In this document: positions 5,386 to 12,835 of the stretch, one piece after another | How positions within the stretch are numbered: position 1 is the first letter of the stretch | How the letters are laid out: every line of letters begins with the position of its first letter | Assembly: GCA_023253495.1 (NCBI GenBank) | Contig: JALRGF010000436.1 | Span: 1 to 12,835 of the forward strand | Reading direction: 5' to 3' | From: Verrucomicrobiales bacterium | GTDB taxonomy: Bacteria > Verrucomicrobiota > Verrucomicrobiia > Verrucomicrobiales > V1-33 | DNA: 12,835 bases | The notes under the pieces: generated by a model | The model's input: only the letters and a program-made list of their open reading frames with translations | What the model was told of the DNA's origin: nothing | Databases searched by the model: none | Position numbers and translations under genes: made by a program

Positions 5386-7977
5386 ATGAAAACCCGGTTG
5401 CCATTCCCGATCCCGCCACTGCCCGGAAACTGCCGGCGTGTTCTTCTGCTTCTCGCCGTCATCGGGCTGAGCCCCGCGACGCGCGCCGACTGGATTGCCT
5501 ACAACGACAGCGCCTACAAGAGCGGGCAGACCAACGGGCCCAATGTCACGACCTTCGGACTGGGCCGCAGTTTCGCCGGTGAGGGAAGTTCCGGGCGGCT
5601 CAAATCGGTCGCCACCGGAGAGGACACGCCGGTCACGGCGACGTACGAGGAGCATTTCTCGACGGGCAGTGTCAATTCGGCGGGCGATGTCGCCGATTAT
5701 CCGCCCGGGTCCGACGCCGAGGCCGAGTTCAAAGGGCAGGTCGACCTCTCGGGCAACATGAGCTATGGCGACTCGCCCGGCTGGTATGTCGACCTGATCC
5801 TGACCGGTCTGGACCCGGGCAAACGGTACATCTTTGCCGGCACCGCCCACCGCAACGGCGGCCCGGGGTATGCCGAACGCGTGACCAACTGGACGATCCT
5901 CGGAGCCGGCTCGGCGACCTACGCCAGTTCCGCCGGTGCCACCAAAGTGTCCAACGAGTCGGTTGAATTCAGTACCGGCGACAATGCGGCCGGCCTGGTG
6001 GCGCGGTGGGTGGAAATTGATCCCGGCTCCGACGGTCGGATTGTCATCCGCACGAGCCACACTGTCGGCCAGGCCAGTGGTGGCATGCCCGGGGCGCACG
6101 CGTACAAGGGGTATGCCGGCGGCGTGTTCACCCTGAAGGAGGGCCCGTACCGGTGGCGCGCTTTCAATGACAGCGCTTTCAAGCCGGGGCAGACAAACGA
6201 CCCGAACGTCACCACGTTCGGCCTCGGCCGCAGCTTTGCCGGGGAGGGGTCGTCGGGCCTGCTGAAGGAGGTGGCGGCGGGAGCGGCCACGGCGGTGACG
6301 GCGACCTATACTGAAACGATCACCACCGGCAGCGTCAATTCGGCGGGCGATGCCGCCGAGTACCCGCCGGGGTCGGATGCGGAATCACTTTTCAAAGGAG
6401 TGGTCGATCTGGCCGGAAACATGAGCTACGGCGATTCCCCCGGGTGGTACGTCGACCTCACCCTGAGCGGGATGGACCCGATGAAAAAATACACCTTTGC
6501 GGCCACCGCCAACCGCAACGGTGGCGCGGCTTATGCGGACCGGGTCACCAACTGGACGCTCATCGGCGCGAAGGCGTCGTCCTATGCGAGCTCCGCGGCC
6601 GCCTGGAAGATCAGCAACGATTCGGTCGAGTTCAGCACCGGCGAGAATGCCGCCGGACTGATCGCCCGGTGGACCGACATTGATCCCGGAGCCGACGGGA
6701 CGATCGTGATCCGCACGAGCCACAGCGTCGGCCAGGCCAACGGCGGCCTCCCCGGCGCCCATGCCTACAAGGGATATGCGGGCGGCGTGTTTCTGCTGGC
6801 CGAGCAGTTCCTCGCCGGGGCCGCGGCGGTTTCCACACCGATCGACATTTCCAGCGTCCTGCCCGCGGACGGGGCGGCCGAGGTCAGTCCGAGCTCTCCG
6901 GTTCAGATCGTCCTCAAACCGGGTGATCGCGGCGTGAACACGGCTTCCATCTCCCTGAAGATCGACTCCGTCACCGTGACCCCGACCATCACGACGGAGC
7001 AGGGGACGACGCGGGTCTCGTACACCCCGCCATCCGCCTTTGCCGCGTCCTCGGTCCACACGGTCCGGATCGACTTCACCGACGACGGGCCGACCCCGGT
7101 TGCCTACACCAGAACATGGTCCTTTACGGTGATCGACAGCAGCGCGTTTCCGGTCCTTCCCGCGGAGCAGGCGCTGCCGATGGATCCCTCGCGGTACACC
7201 CGGCGCGGGTTTGCGATGAACGTCGTTTCCCCCGATCCCAATGACGGCATTCCACTGGCAACCGTCGACGACGCGGAGGCGATCTGGGGGCTGCCTTACA
7301 ACAATTTGGTGGAGCCGTCCGTTTTCAACGCACTTGGTTACGCCCTGGAGCCGGCCTCGATCAATTATCAGGTCGACGGCAGTCCGATCGGAAACATGGC
7401 GGATGACCGGCCGTTTCCCGGCATTCCCGGCCGCGGGCAGCCCGGCGAGGCCTTTGCCATTCAGATATTCACGCTGCTTCAGCTGGCACCGGGCCACCAC
7501 CGCTTCAACATCACGATGCAGCCGGGGTTCCGTCTTCTGGCCGGCTCCGCGACGGCGGAGGTGGAGCTTCCCGCTGTTTTCTCCCCCTGCACCAACTGCG
7601 GCGGCGACGACGCCCCGTGGATCGTCGATTTTATGGTCGAAAGGGAGGGCCTGTACCCGTTCCGGCTGCTCTTTTATGGCGGTAGCGGCTCGTCGAGCCT
7701 TGAGTGGGTGAGCGTCACGCCTGCCGGGCAGCGGTTTCTCGTGAATGATCTGCAGCCCGGCGCGATCGCAGCATACATCCCGCCGGACACCGCCGGCCCG
7801 TCGGCGGCCCCGACCATCGTGACCGAAGGCAACCGCGTGGTCATCAGCTGGACCGGCGCCGCCACGCTCCAGTCGAGCCCCGACCTGCGCTCCGGCCGCT
7901 GGACCAATGTCAACGGTGCCGGAAGCCCGCATCGGGTGACTCCGTCGGGGACGCTCTTTTACCGACTCGTGAGGTGA
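5386..7977 (+). CDS. Large secreted protein with duplicated unnamed domain, Ig-like domain and FYRL tail
   Basis: The protein has 863 residues. A signal peptide ends near ATRAD (31-35) after the hydrophobic VLLLLAVIGL. Two tandem copies of one ~215-residue domain follow (36-250 and 257-471), each starting W-x-A-[YF]-NDSA and including NVTTFGLGRSFAGEGSSG, NMSYGDSPGWYVDL and GAHAYKGYAGGVF. Residues about 480-585 look like a bacterial Ig-like domain. Residues about 595-800 form a beta-rich domain of unknown type with a CTNCGGDD motif and a PWIVDFMVEREGLYPFRLLF stretch resembling the end of PA14-like domains. Residues 818-863 are the FYRL-ending tail common on secreted verrucomicrobial proteins. 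No catalytic motif is visible; a surface binding or structural role is the best guess. The ATG at 5386 lacks a clear ribosome site. Confidence 0.85.
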   Translation: MKTRLPFPIPPLPGNCRRVLLLLAVIGLSPATRADWIAYNDSAYKSGQTNGPNVTTFGLGRSFAGEGSSGRLKSVATGEDTPVTATYEEHFSTGSVNSAGDVADYPPGSDAEAEFKGQVDLSGNMSYGDSPGWYVDLILTGLDPGKRYIFAGTAHRNGGPGYAERVTNWTILGAGSATYASSAGATKVSNESVEFSTGDNAAGLVARWVEIDPGSDGRIVIRTSHTVGQASGGMPGAHAYKGYAGGVFTLKEGPYRWRAFNDSAFKPGQTNDPNVTTFGLGRSFAGEGSSGLLKEVAAGAATAVTATYTETITTGSVNSAGDAAEYPPGSDAESLFKGVVDLAGNMSYGDSPGWYVDLTLSGMDPMKKYTFAATANRNGGAAYADRVTNWTLIGAKASSYASSAAAWKISNDSVEFSTGENAAGLIARWTDIDPGADGTIVIRTSHSVGQANGGLPGAHAYKGYAGGVFLLAEQFLAGAAAVSTPIDISSVLPADGAAEVSPSSPVQIVLKPGDRGVNTASISLKIDSVTVTPTITTEQGTTRVSYTPPSAFAASSVHTVRIDFTDDGPTPVAYTRTWSFTVIDSSAFPVLPAEQALPMDPSRYTRRGFAMNVVSPDPNDGIPLATVDDAEAIWGLPYNNLVEPSVFNALGYALEPASINYQVDGSPIGNMADDRPFPGIPGRGQPGEAFAIQIFTLLQLAPGHHRFNITMQPGFRLLAGSATAEVELPAVFSPCTNCGGDDAPWIVDFMVEREGLYPFRLLFYGGSGSSSLEWVSVTPAGQRFLVNDLQPGAIAAYIPPDTAGPSAAPTIVTEGNRVVISWTGAATLQSSPDLRSGRWTNVNGAGSPHRVTPSGTLFYRLVR
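5491..6135 (+). repeat. First copy of tandem domain-sized repeat
   Basis: It encodes residues 36-250 of the large secreted protein. Aligned without gaps to the second copy, 163 of 215 residues agree by my hand count (about 76 %), while many codons differ at the third base, so the duplication is old and held by selection. Confidence 0.85.
6154..6798 (+). repeat. Second copy of tandem domain-sized repeat
   Basis: It encodes residues 257-471 of the large secreted protein, offset from the first copy by 221 residues (663 bases), with a six-residue linker (KEGPYR) between them. Confidence 0.85.
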
Positions 7978-8000
7978 GCGGCCGGTCCCGGCGCCGGTGC

Positions 8001-8025
8001 GGGGTGGCCGCTGCCTCTCCACCCC
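8001..8025. terminator. GC-rich hairpin between convergent genes
   Basis: GGGGTGG (8001-8007) pairs with CCACCCC (8019-8025) around an 11-base loop, 24 bases after the stop of the large secreted protein gene and upstream in coordinates of the convergent haem-protein gene end. No T-tract follows, so it may slow polymerase or stabilise the 3' end rather than act as a classic terminator. Confidence 0.35.
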
Positions 8026-8127
8026 GGCCGCCCGGTGGCGCATAACCCTCTCCAACGCCGGATCAAAACATACCCATCGCGGTGGCGGTTGCCGGGTCGA
8101 ACGGAGCGGGCGAATCCGCGTGAGCTC

Positions 8128-8595
8128 TCAGCGCGGGACGCGCAGGGTGCCTTCGGGGCCTTCGGGCCATTCGGCGCCTTGTTTGATCCACTGGCGCAGG
8201 ATCTTTTTTTCCACTTTGAGCAGGCGGTCGCCGACCGGCGGCATGACGTCGAGGCTGGCGTGGGCGGCGGAGATATTGGAGACGAGTTTGCTGCGGTCCG
8301 GGTGACCGGGCACGATGCGCGGGCCGGCGGGTCCGGGTTCGAAGGCGCGGCTCCGGTTTTCCAGGCTGTAGCCGGCGATGGCGGTCGATCCGCTGTGACA
8401 GGCGAGGCATTTGGCTTCGAGCACCGGAGCGACGTGGGTGGTGAACGAGATCTGTTTCCGGCTGCTGGCGATCGCGGCCTCGCTGAGCGGGGTCCAGTCG
8501 GCCGGGGCGGTTTCCGATTCCGGCGGTGACTGGAACTGGCAGGCGGTCATGGTGGCCGCGGCGAGCAGGGCGAGGGACAGACGAAGGACGCGCAT
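8128..8595 (-). CDS. Small c-type haem lipoprotein (PSCyt1-like)
   Basis: The gene encodes 155 residues. The N-terminus MRVLRLSLALLAAATMTAC looks like a lipoprotein signal, with lipidation possible at C19, although M-T-A before the Cys is not an ideal lipobox. The haem-binding motif is KCLACHSGS (C63, C66, H67); the likely second axial ligand is M118 in SLDVMPPVGDRL. The pattern FTTHVAPVLEAKCLACH ... GHPDRSKLVSNIS ... MPP ... LRQWIKQGAEWP matches the cytochrome domain of Planctomycetes and Verrucomicrobia (PSCyt1 type), usually the first module of much larger proteins but here alone. It probably transfers electrons in the periplasm. I take ATG 8595 as start because the frame further upstream lies in a heptanucleotide repeat and the signal peptide begins here. 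It lies 125 bases after the methyltransferase gene on the same strand. Confidence 0.82.
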   Translation of the reverse strand: MRVLRLSLALLAAATMTACQFQSPPESETAPADWTPLSEAAIASSRKQISFTTHVAPVLEAKCLACHSGSTAIAGYSLENRSRAFEPGPAGPRIVPGHPDRSKLVSNISAAHASLDVMPPVGDRLLKVEKKILRQWIKQGAEWPEGPEGTLRVPR

Positions 8596-8655
8596 AAAAA
8601 TGATGGTGGGGAGGGTGTTGGGGGTTGTCAACGCGGGGGAGGGCGAGCGGCGAGC

Positions 8656-8696
8656 GGCGGGTGGCGGGTGGCGGATGGCGGGTGGCGGATGGCGGA
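8656..8696. repeat. Heptanucleotide tandem repeat GGCGG(G/A)T
   Basis: Five full seven-base units follow each other (GGCGGGT, GGCGGGT, GGCGGAT, GGCGGGT, GGCGGAT) plus a partial sixth, in the gap between the methyltransferase and haem lipoprotein genes. GAGCGGC units just before (about 8645-8656) look related. The plus strand is strongly G-rich. Copy number may vary between strains. Confidence 0.85.
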
Positions 8697-8720
8697 GTAA
8701 AGCCACGGAGCGGAGGGAAC

Positions 8721-10010
8721 TCAGGAGCCGGACCGGGGGCGGGGGCGGGGGGCGTGGGTTTCGGCGAGGGCGATGGATTTGAGGTAGCGGGCTTCCTTGA
8801 AGGTGGCGGGGTGATCGGGGGCGTGGGTGCTGGTCCAGAGTTCCTGAAACGGCCGGCCGGTGGCACGGGCGGCGCGGCGCACGACGGAGAAGAACTCTTC
8901 TTCATCGACGTGGGCCGAGCACGAGGCGGCGACGAGGATGCCGCCCGGGCGGAGGCGGGCGAGGGCGGACGTCTGGAGACGGGAGTACGCGTCGAGCGCG
9001 CCGGCGCGTTCCGATTCGCGGCGGGCGAGCGACGGGGGGTCGACGATGATGAGGTCGAAGAGCTGATCGGGCGGGCGGGCCAGCCAGGCGAAGGCGTCGG
9101 CTTGGATGGTGAGGTGCGGGCAGGCGGCGATCTGCGGGAAGGCGTGGTGGTTGAGGGCGAAGTTGCGGCGGGCGCTGGCGAGGGCGTGTTCGGAGAGGTC
9201 GAGGTCGGTGACCGAGCGGGCACCGCCGCGGGCGGCGTAAAGCGAGAAGCCTCCGGAAAAGCTGAAGGTATTGAGAACGTGGCGACCGGAGGCGAGGGAT
9301 CCGACGCGGGCTCGGTTTTCACGCTGGTCGAGGAAGAATCCGGTTTTCTGACCGTGGCGGACGTCGGCTTCGAACTGCAGGCCGTTTTCGAGGAAGACGA
9401 CGGTATCGCGGGGCGGGGAATCCTCGGAGAAGAGGAATCCTTCGGTGGTGTGGTGGTCGTTCCGGGCGGTTTCGATGAGGTTGCGGCTCAGTCGGAGGAC
9501 GAGAGCGCGGGCCCAGGGCAGGGCCTCGCGGAGGAGCGGGATGATTTCGCCGAGGCGCGGGAGCCAGGCGACGGCGTAGAGTTTGAGAACGAGGGTGGTG
9601 GCGTAGCGGTCGAGGACCAGGCCGGGCCAGCCGTCGCTTTCGCCGTTGATCAAGCGGTAGCCGTCGGTGGCGTGCGGGTCGGGCGGCGATGTGAAGAGAC
9701 TGTCGCGTCGGGAGAGGGCTTCATGGAGCCGCCGGTGCCACCAGGCGCTGTCGAGGGTGGCGGGTTTGCCGGTGTGCAGGAGGCGGACGCGGATGGGAGA
9801 ACCGGGGTCGTAGAATCCGAGCGCGAGAAAGTCGTTGCGGCGGTCGTAGAGGACGGCGATTTCGCCCGGCTCGCCGGGGCGGTTCTGGTCGCGGATGCTG
9901 CGGTCGAAGACCCATGGGTGACCGGCGCGAACGGCGGTTTCGGCGGCGGGGGTGAGGCGCAGTTTGAGGCGCGGGGCGGCAGCCGGGGGCATGGGGGCGG
10001 GCGGGCTCAA
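8721..10010 (-). CDS. rlmI: 23S rRNA (cytosine-C5)-methyltransferase, RlmI family
   Basis: The protein has 429 residues (E. coli RlmI has 396). An N-terminal PUA-like RNA-binding domain (about 14-85, with AGHPWVFDRSI) is followed by the linker domain (GYRLINGESDGWPGLVLDRY) and a Rossmann methyltransferase domain: GQKTGFFLDQRENR (220-233), motif I in NTFSFSGGFSLYAARGG (247-263), DLDLSE (269-274), IIVDPPSLARR (321-331) and SCSAHVDEEEF (363-373) with C364 as candidate catalytic cysteine. RlmI transfers a methyl group from S-adenosylmethionine to C1962 of 23S rRNA in the cytoplasm; other members of the family have other sites, so target identity is inferred. The ATG overlaps the stop of alr (ATGA), which fixes the start and suggests one transcript. 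Confidence 0.85.
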   Translation of the reverse strand: MSPPAPMPPAAAPRLKLRLTPAAETAVRAGHPWVFDRSIRDQNRPGEPGEIAVLYDRRNDFLALGFYDPGSPIRVRLLHTGKPATLDSAWWHRRLHEALSRRDSLFTSPPDPHATDGYRLINGESDGWPGLVLDRYATTLVLKLYAVAWLPRLGEIIPLLREALPWARALVLRLSRNLIETARNDHHTTEGFLFSEDSPPRDTVVFLENGLQFEADVRHGQKTGFFLDQRENRARVGSLASGRHVLNTFSFSGGFSLYAARGGARSVTDLDLSEHALASARRNFALNHHAFPQIAACPHLTIQADAFAWLARPPDQLFDLIIVDPPSLARRESERAGALDAYSRLQTSALARLRPGGILVAASCSAHVDEEEFFSVVRRAARATGRPFQELWTSTHAPDHPATFKEARYLKSIALAETHAPRPRPRSGS

Positions 10011-11152
10011 TGGCGTACCACGCGGGCGACGCGACGGCCGAGGCCGCAGAAGATTTCGTAAGGAATCGTGCCGGCGAGGGTGGCCATTTCGGTGGCGGCG
10101 GGCCCCTGACCGCCGAGCACGGTGGCGGTGTCACCCGGCTGGACGTGGTCGGGTGCCTCGACCATGATCTGGTCCATGGTGATGCGGCCGAGGACCGGGC
10201 AGCGCCGGCCGCCGAGCCAGACCCAGGCGCCCTGGCCGGAAAGGTGGCGCGGGTAGCCGTCGGCGTATCCGACGGCGAGGGTGGCGACGCGGGTCGGTCG
10301 GTCGGTCACGAAGGTGCGCCCGTAGCTGACGCCGTGGCCGGCGGGCAGGGTGCGGGCGAGGATGACGCGCGCGTGCCAGGTGATGGCAGGGAGGAGCAGT
10401 TCCTGCTTATCAGGCACCGGGGAGACGCCATAGAGCATGAGGCCGGTGCGCACCCACTCGCGCCCGGTGCGGGTCAGGGTGAGGGTGCCGGCGCTGTTGG
10501 CGACGTGGTGGTGGGTGGGGGTCATGCCTTCGCGGGCAAGGTGTTCGAGGAGCGAGAGGTAGTGGTTCAACTGCTCCGCGGTGAAGGCGAGATCCTCATC
10601 GGCACTGGGAAAATGGGAGGCCACGGAATCGAGCCGGAGGCCGGGCAGGTCAGCGAGCGGCCGGGCGTCGGCGAGGACATGTTCCGCGAAGCGGGATCTG
10701 AGTCCGATGCGGCCCATGCCGGTATCGAGCACGAGGTGGATGGGCAGTGTTTTGCGGGCGGCGACGGCCAGTTGCGAGAAGTGCACCGCCTCGTCGTGGC
10801 TCGACACGGCGGGGATCACGGTGAAGTCGGTGGCGACAATCGCGGCGCGCTCGGCGGGCAGCGCCGGACTGAGCAGGTAAACCGGGCGCGTCCCCCCGGC
10901 GGCATGGACCCGCCGCGCTTCGTCCAGGGTGGCCACGGCAAAGGCGTCGACCCCGGCGGCTTCCAGAGCCGGGACCACGGCCGACACGCCGAGCCCGTAG
11001 GCATCCGCCTTGACCACCGCGATCACGCCGCCGTGTGCCCCGGCCAGCTGCCGGGCCACGCCGGCGTTGTGGCGCAGGGCGGAGGCGTCGATTTCCACCC
11101 AGGTGCGGTGGAAGTCGGTGGCGGTAGCGACGTCGAATGGGTTTTCGGACAT
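10007..11152 (-). CDS. alr: Alanine racemase
   Basis: The 381-residue protein converts L-alanine to D-alanine for peptidoglycan, using pyridoxal phosphate in the cytoplasm. The PLP lysine is K48 in AVVKADAYGLG; the second catalytic base is Y277 in GVSYGRTF; R148 in DTGMGRIG contacts the PLP/Tyr system; TMDQIMV (325-331) is the C-terminal beta-domain motif. Length and domain order (TIM barrel, then beta domain) are normal. One oddity: the residue aligned with the carbamylated lysine of the Geobacillus enzyme (K129 there, in HLKxDTG) is V141 here (HLVLDTG). The gene is first in an operon with the methyltransferase (4-base overlap) and is divergent from the ATPase gene at 11380 across a 227-base gap. 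No clear ribosome site precedes the ATG. Confidence 0.95.
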   Translation of the reverse strand: MSENPFDVATATDFHRTWVEIDASALRHNAGVARQLAGAHGGVIAVVKADAYGLGVSAVVPALEAAGVDAFAVATLDEARRVHAAGGTRPVYLLSPALPAERAAIVATDFTVIPAVSSHDEAVHFSQLAVAARKTLPIHLVLDTGMGRIGLRSRFAEHVLADARPLADLPGLRLDSVASHFPSADEDLAFTAEQLNHYLSLLEHLAREGMTPTHHHVANSAGTLTLTRTGREWVRTGLMLYGVSPVPDKQELLLPAITWHARVILARTLPAGHGVSYGRTFVTDRPTRVATLAVGYADGYPRHLSGQGAWVWLGGRRCPVLGRITMDQIMVEAPDHVQPGDTATVLGGQGPAATEMATLAGTIPYEIFCGLGRRVARVVRH

Positions 11153-11379
11153 GAAAGCGAGGGGGCGCAGCGGATGGCCGGCCGGGAAGAAGAGCGGGTG
11201 AGGAAACCGGTACTCGAAAATCAGTGAACGGCAGCCGGCAATCGATCATTTCCGTCGGGGACGTTTCCGCAGGGTTCCGTTCTGGCGGAGGCGGCGCGTT
11301 CCCCGCGGAGGGCCGGCTGGCGCCGCGCCGGCGTCTTTCCGGTGGTCTGATTCCGGATTTTCGGTACAGGGTGCGGGTT

Positions 11380-12835
11380 ATGGACATCAAGACCGAAGAT
11401 TACGAAAAGCTGGGGGCGTTTTATCTGGGTCGCGGCTATGATCCGGCGGCGCAGGCGCTGCAGGATTCGCTGGTGTTGTATGACAGCAAGGATCTGGTGA
11501 CGCACGGGGTGGTGCTGGGCATGACCGGCTCGGGCAAAACGGGATTGTGCCTGACGTTGCTCGAAGAGGCGGCGATGGACAACATCCCGGCGATCATCAT
11601 CGATCCGAAGGGGGACCTGCCGAATCTGCTGCTGACCTTTCCGGAGCTGCGCGGGGAGGATTTCCGGCCGTGGATCAACGAGGAGGATGCAACGCGCAAA
11701 GGGCAGACGCCGGACGCGTTTGCGGCGGCCCAGGCGGCCCTGTGGAAAAAGGGGCTGGGCGATTGGGGGCAGAGCGGCGAGCGGATTGCGGCGTTGCGCG
11801 AGAAAACGGAAATGGTGGTGTACACGCCGGGCAGCAATGCAGGCATCCCGGTGAGCATCCTGAGCAGCCTCGAGGCGCCGCCCTTCGAGGTGGTGGATGA
11901 TGCGGAGGTGTTTGGCGACCGCATTGAGAGTACGGTTTCCAGCCTGCTGGCGCTGGTCGGGGTGAATGCCGACCCGCTGCAAAGCCGCGAGCACATTCTG
12001 CTGAGCACGATTTTCAGCACACACTGGCGGGCCGGCGAGAGTCTCACGCTGGCGCGATTGGTGCAGGAGATCCAGACGCCGCCGTTCGGGCAGGTGGGGG
12101 TGGTGGATCTGGAAAGTTTTTATCCGGGGAAGAAGCGGACCGAGCTGGCGATGGCGATGAACAGCCTGCTGGCCGCGCCCGGCTTTCAGACGTGGTTGAG
12201 CGGGGTGCCGCTCGACATCGCGAAGATCCTGCACACGCCGGAGGGCAAGCCGCGTCTGGCAATTTTCAGCATTGCGCACCTCGGTGATGCCGAGCGGATG
12301 TTTTTTGTCAGCCTGCTGCTCAACCAGATGGTCGGCTGGATGCGGGCGCAGTCGGGCACGACTTCGCTGCGGGCGATGCTCTACATGGACGAGATTTTCG
12401 GGTATCTGCCGCCGACGGCCAACCCGCCGAGCAAGAAGCCGATGCTCACCCTGCTCAAACAGGCGCGGGCATTCGGAGTCGGGGTGCTGCTGGCCACGCA
12501 GAATCCGGTGGACCTTGACTACAAGGCGCTCTCGAACATGGGGACGTGGTGGCTGGGGCGGTTGCAGACCGAGCGGGACAAGGCGCGGGTGCTCGACGGC
12601 CTGGAGGGGGCGGCGACGGCGCAGAACCACGGATTCAACCGGGCCGAGATGGACCGGATGCTTTCGGGCCTGGGCAACCGCGTGTTCCTCATGAACAACG
12701 CGCATGAAGACCATCCGGTGGTCATGCACGTGCGGTGGTGCCTGAGCTACCTGCGCGGCCCGCTCACCCGGACCCAGATCAAATCACTGATGGACCCGCA
12801 GCGAGAGGCGCTGCTGCCCGCGGCGGCCACCGGTG
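11380..12835 (+). CDS. HerA/FtsK-like P-loop ATPase, C-terminus beyond the window
   Basis: An ATG at 11380 opens a frame that runs 485 codons to the right edge without a stop. Walker A is GMTGSGKTG (47-55), the following strand ends in IIIDPKGDLP (72-81), Walker B is RAMLYMDEIFGYLP (331-344; D337, E338) and a sensor-like LATQNPVDLDYKALSN lies at 371-386. This order is that of HerA-type ATPases (DUF87/DUF853), hexameric DNA motors related to FtsK. The segment DPKGDLPNLLLTFPEL followed by an acidic, FRPWIN-containing stretch is typical of a long (about 800 residues) chromosomal family of unknown role. No NurA or Sir2 partner is in view, so I do not assign it to DNA repair or defence. It is divergent from alr. 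A long antisense frame over the same bases is a shadow. Confidence 0.85.
   Translation, partial: MDIKTEDYEKLGAFYLGRGYDPAAQALQDSLVLYDSKDLVTHGVVLGMTGSGKTGLCLTLLEEAAMDNIPAIIIDPKGDLPNLLLTFPELRGEDFRPWINEEDATRKGQTPDAFAAAQAALWKKGLGDWGQSGERIAALREKTEMVVYTPGSNAGIPVSILSSLEAPPFEVVDDAEVFGDRIESTVSSLLALVGVNADPLQSREHILLSTIFSTHWRAGESLTLARLVQEIQTPPFGQVGVVDLESFYPGKKRTELAMAMNSLLAAPGFQTWLSGVPLDIAKILHTPEGKPRLAIFSIAHLGDAERMFFVSLLLNQMVGWMRAQSGTTSLRAMLYMDEIFGYLPPTANPPSKKPMLTLLKQARAFGVGVLLATQNPVDLDYKALSNMGTWWLGRLQTERDKARVLDGLEGAATAQNHGFNRAEMDRMLSGLGNRVFLMNNAHEDHPVVMHVRWCLSYLRGPLTRTQIKSLMDPQREALLPAAATG

Noticed and set aside
6385..8055. 556-codon open frame on the minus strand over the large secreted protein
   Set aside because: Antisense shadow. 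The plus-strand frame has the signal peptide, duplicated domain and FYRL tail.
8656..8696. CRISPR-like array
   Set aside because: The units are seven bases with no spacers; it is a simple tandem repeat.
8596..8706. Longer N-terminus for the haem lipoprotein starting at 8706
   Set aside because: The extra residues are a translation of the heptanucleotide repeat (IRHPPPA-like), while ATG 8595 begins a lipoprotein signal.
8625..10061. 478-codon plus-strand frame over the methyltransferase
   Set aside because: Antisense shadow, mainly Gly/Glu/Val, and it runs through the heptanucleotide array.
10010..11227. 405-codon plus-strand frame over alr
   Set aside because: Antisense shadow of an unmistakable alanine racemase.
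11221..12729. 502-codon minus-strand frame over the HerA-like gene
   Set aside because: His/Arg/Gln-rich translation with no motif; the plus-strand frame carries Walker A and B.

Overview
The window is high-GC bacterial DNA, most probably from a member of the Verrucomicrobiota. The clearest pointers are the last 46 residues of the 863-residue secreted protein, which match the W-T-x(n)-T-L-Q-S...FYRL tail common on secreted verrucomicrobial proteins, and a short PSCyt1-like haem protein of the Planctomycetes/Verrucomicrobia type. Genus and order cannot be fixed by eye. No rRNA, tRNA or CRISPR array was seen.

Layout. (1) Positions 1-1557, minus strand: a secreted protein with an N,N-dimethylformamidase-like C-terminal domain, followed through a 4-base ATGA overlap by the first 60 codons of another secreted protein that runs off the left edge. 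Its upstream region (about 1620-1720) holds an unusual cluster of hairpins and palindromes. (2) Positions 1749-3279: a graveyard of broken mobile and accessory genes. On the minus strand lie, in order of transcription, a small zinc-ribbon protein cut by stop codons, the C-terminal part of a small winged-helix-like protein, the N-terminus of an IS21-type transposase (IstA), and the last ~94 codons of a type I restriction subunit HsdR, the last two joined out of frame. On the plus strand is the C-terminal winged helix of a Fic-family protein. Short repeats resembling transposon-end repeats lie between. (3) 3540-5156, minus: a Tat-exported amidase-signature hydrolase. (4) 5386-7977, plus: a large secreted protein with two tandem copies of a ~215-residue unnamed domain. 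(5) 8128-11152, minus: alr and an rlmI-type rRNA methyltransferase overlapping by 4 bases, then a heptanucleotide repeat array, then a small c-type haem lipoprotein. (6) 11380 to the right edge, plus: a HerA/FtsK-like ATPase, truncated by the window.

How the genes relate. Only two pairs are tightly coupled, the DMFase-like gene with the left-edge gene and alr with the methyltransferase. I see no complete new multi-gene system. HsdR and Fic are fragments that cannot work as restriction or AMPylation enzymes. The most rewarding things to follow are the fossil transposon with its accessory ORFs and repeats, the hairpin element in front of the DMFase-like operon, and the duplicated unnamed domain.
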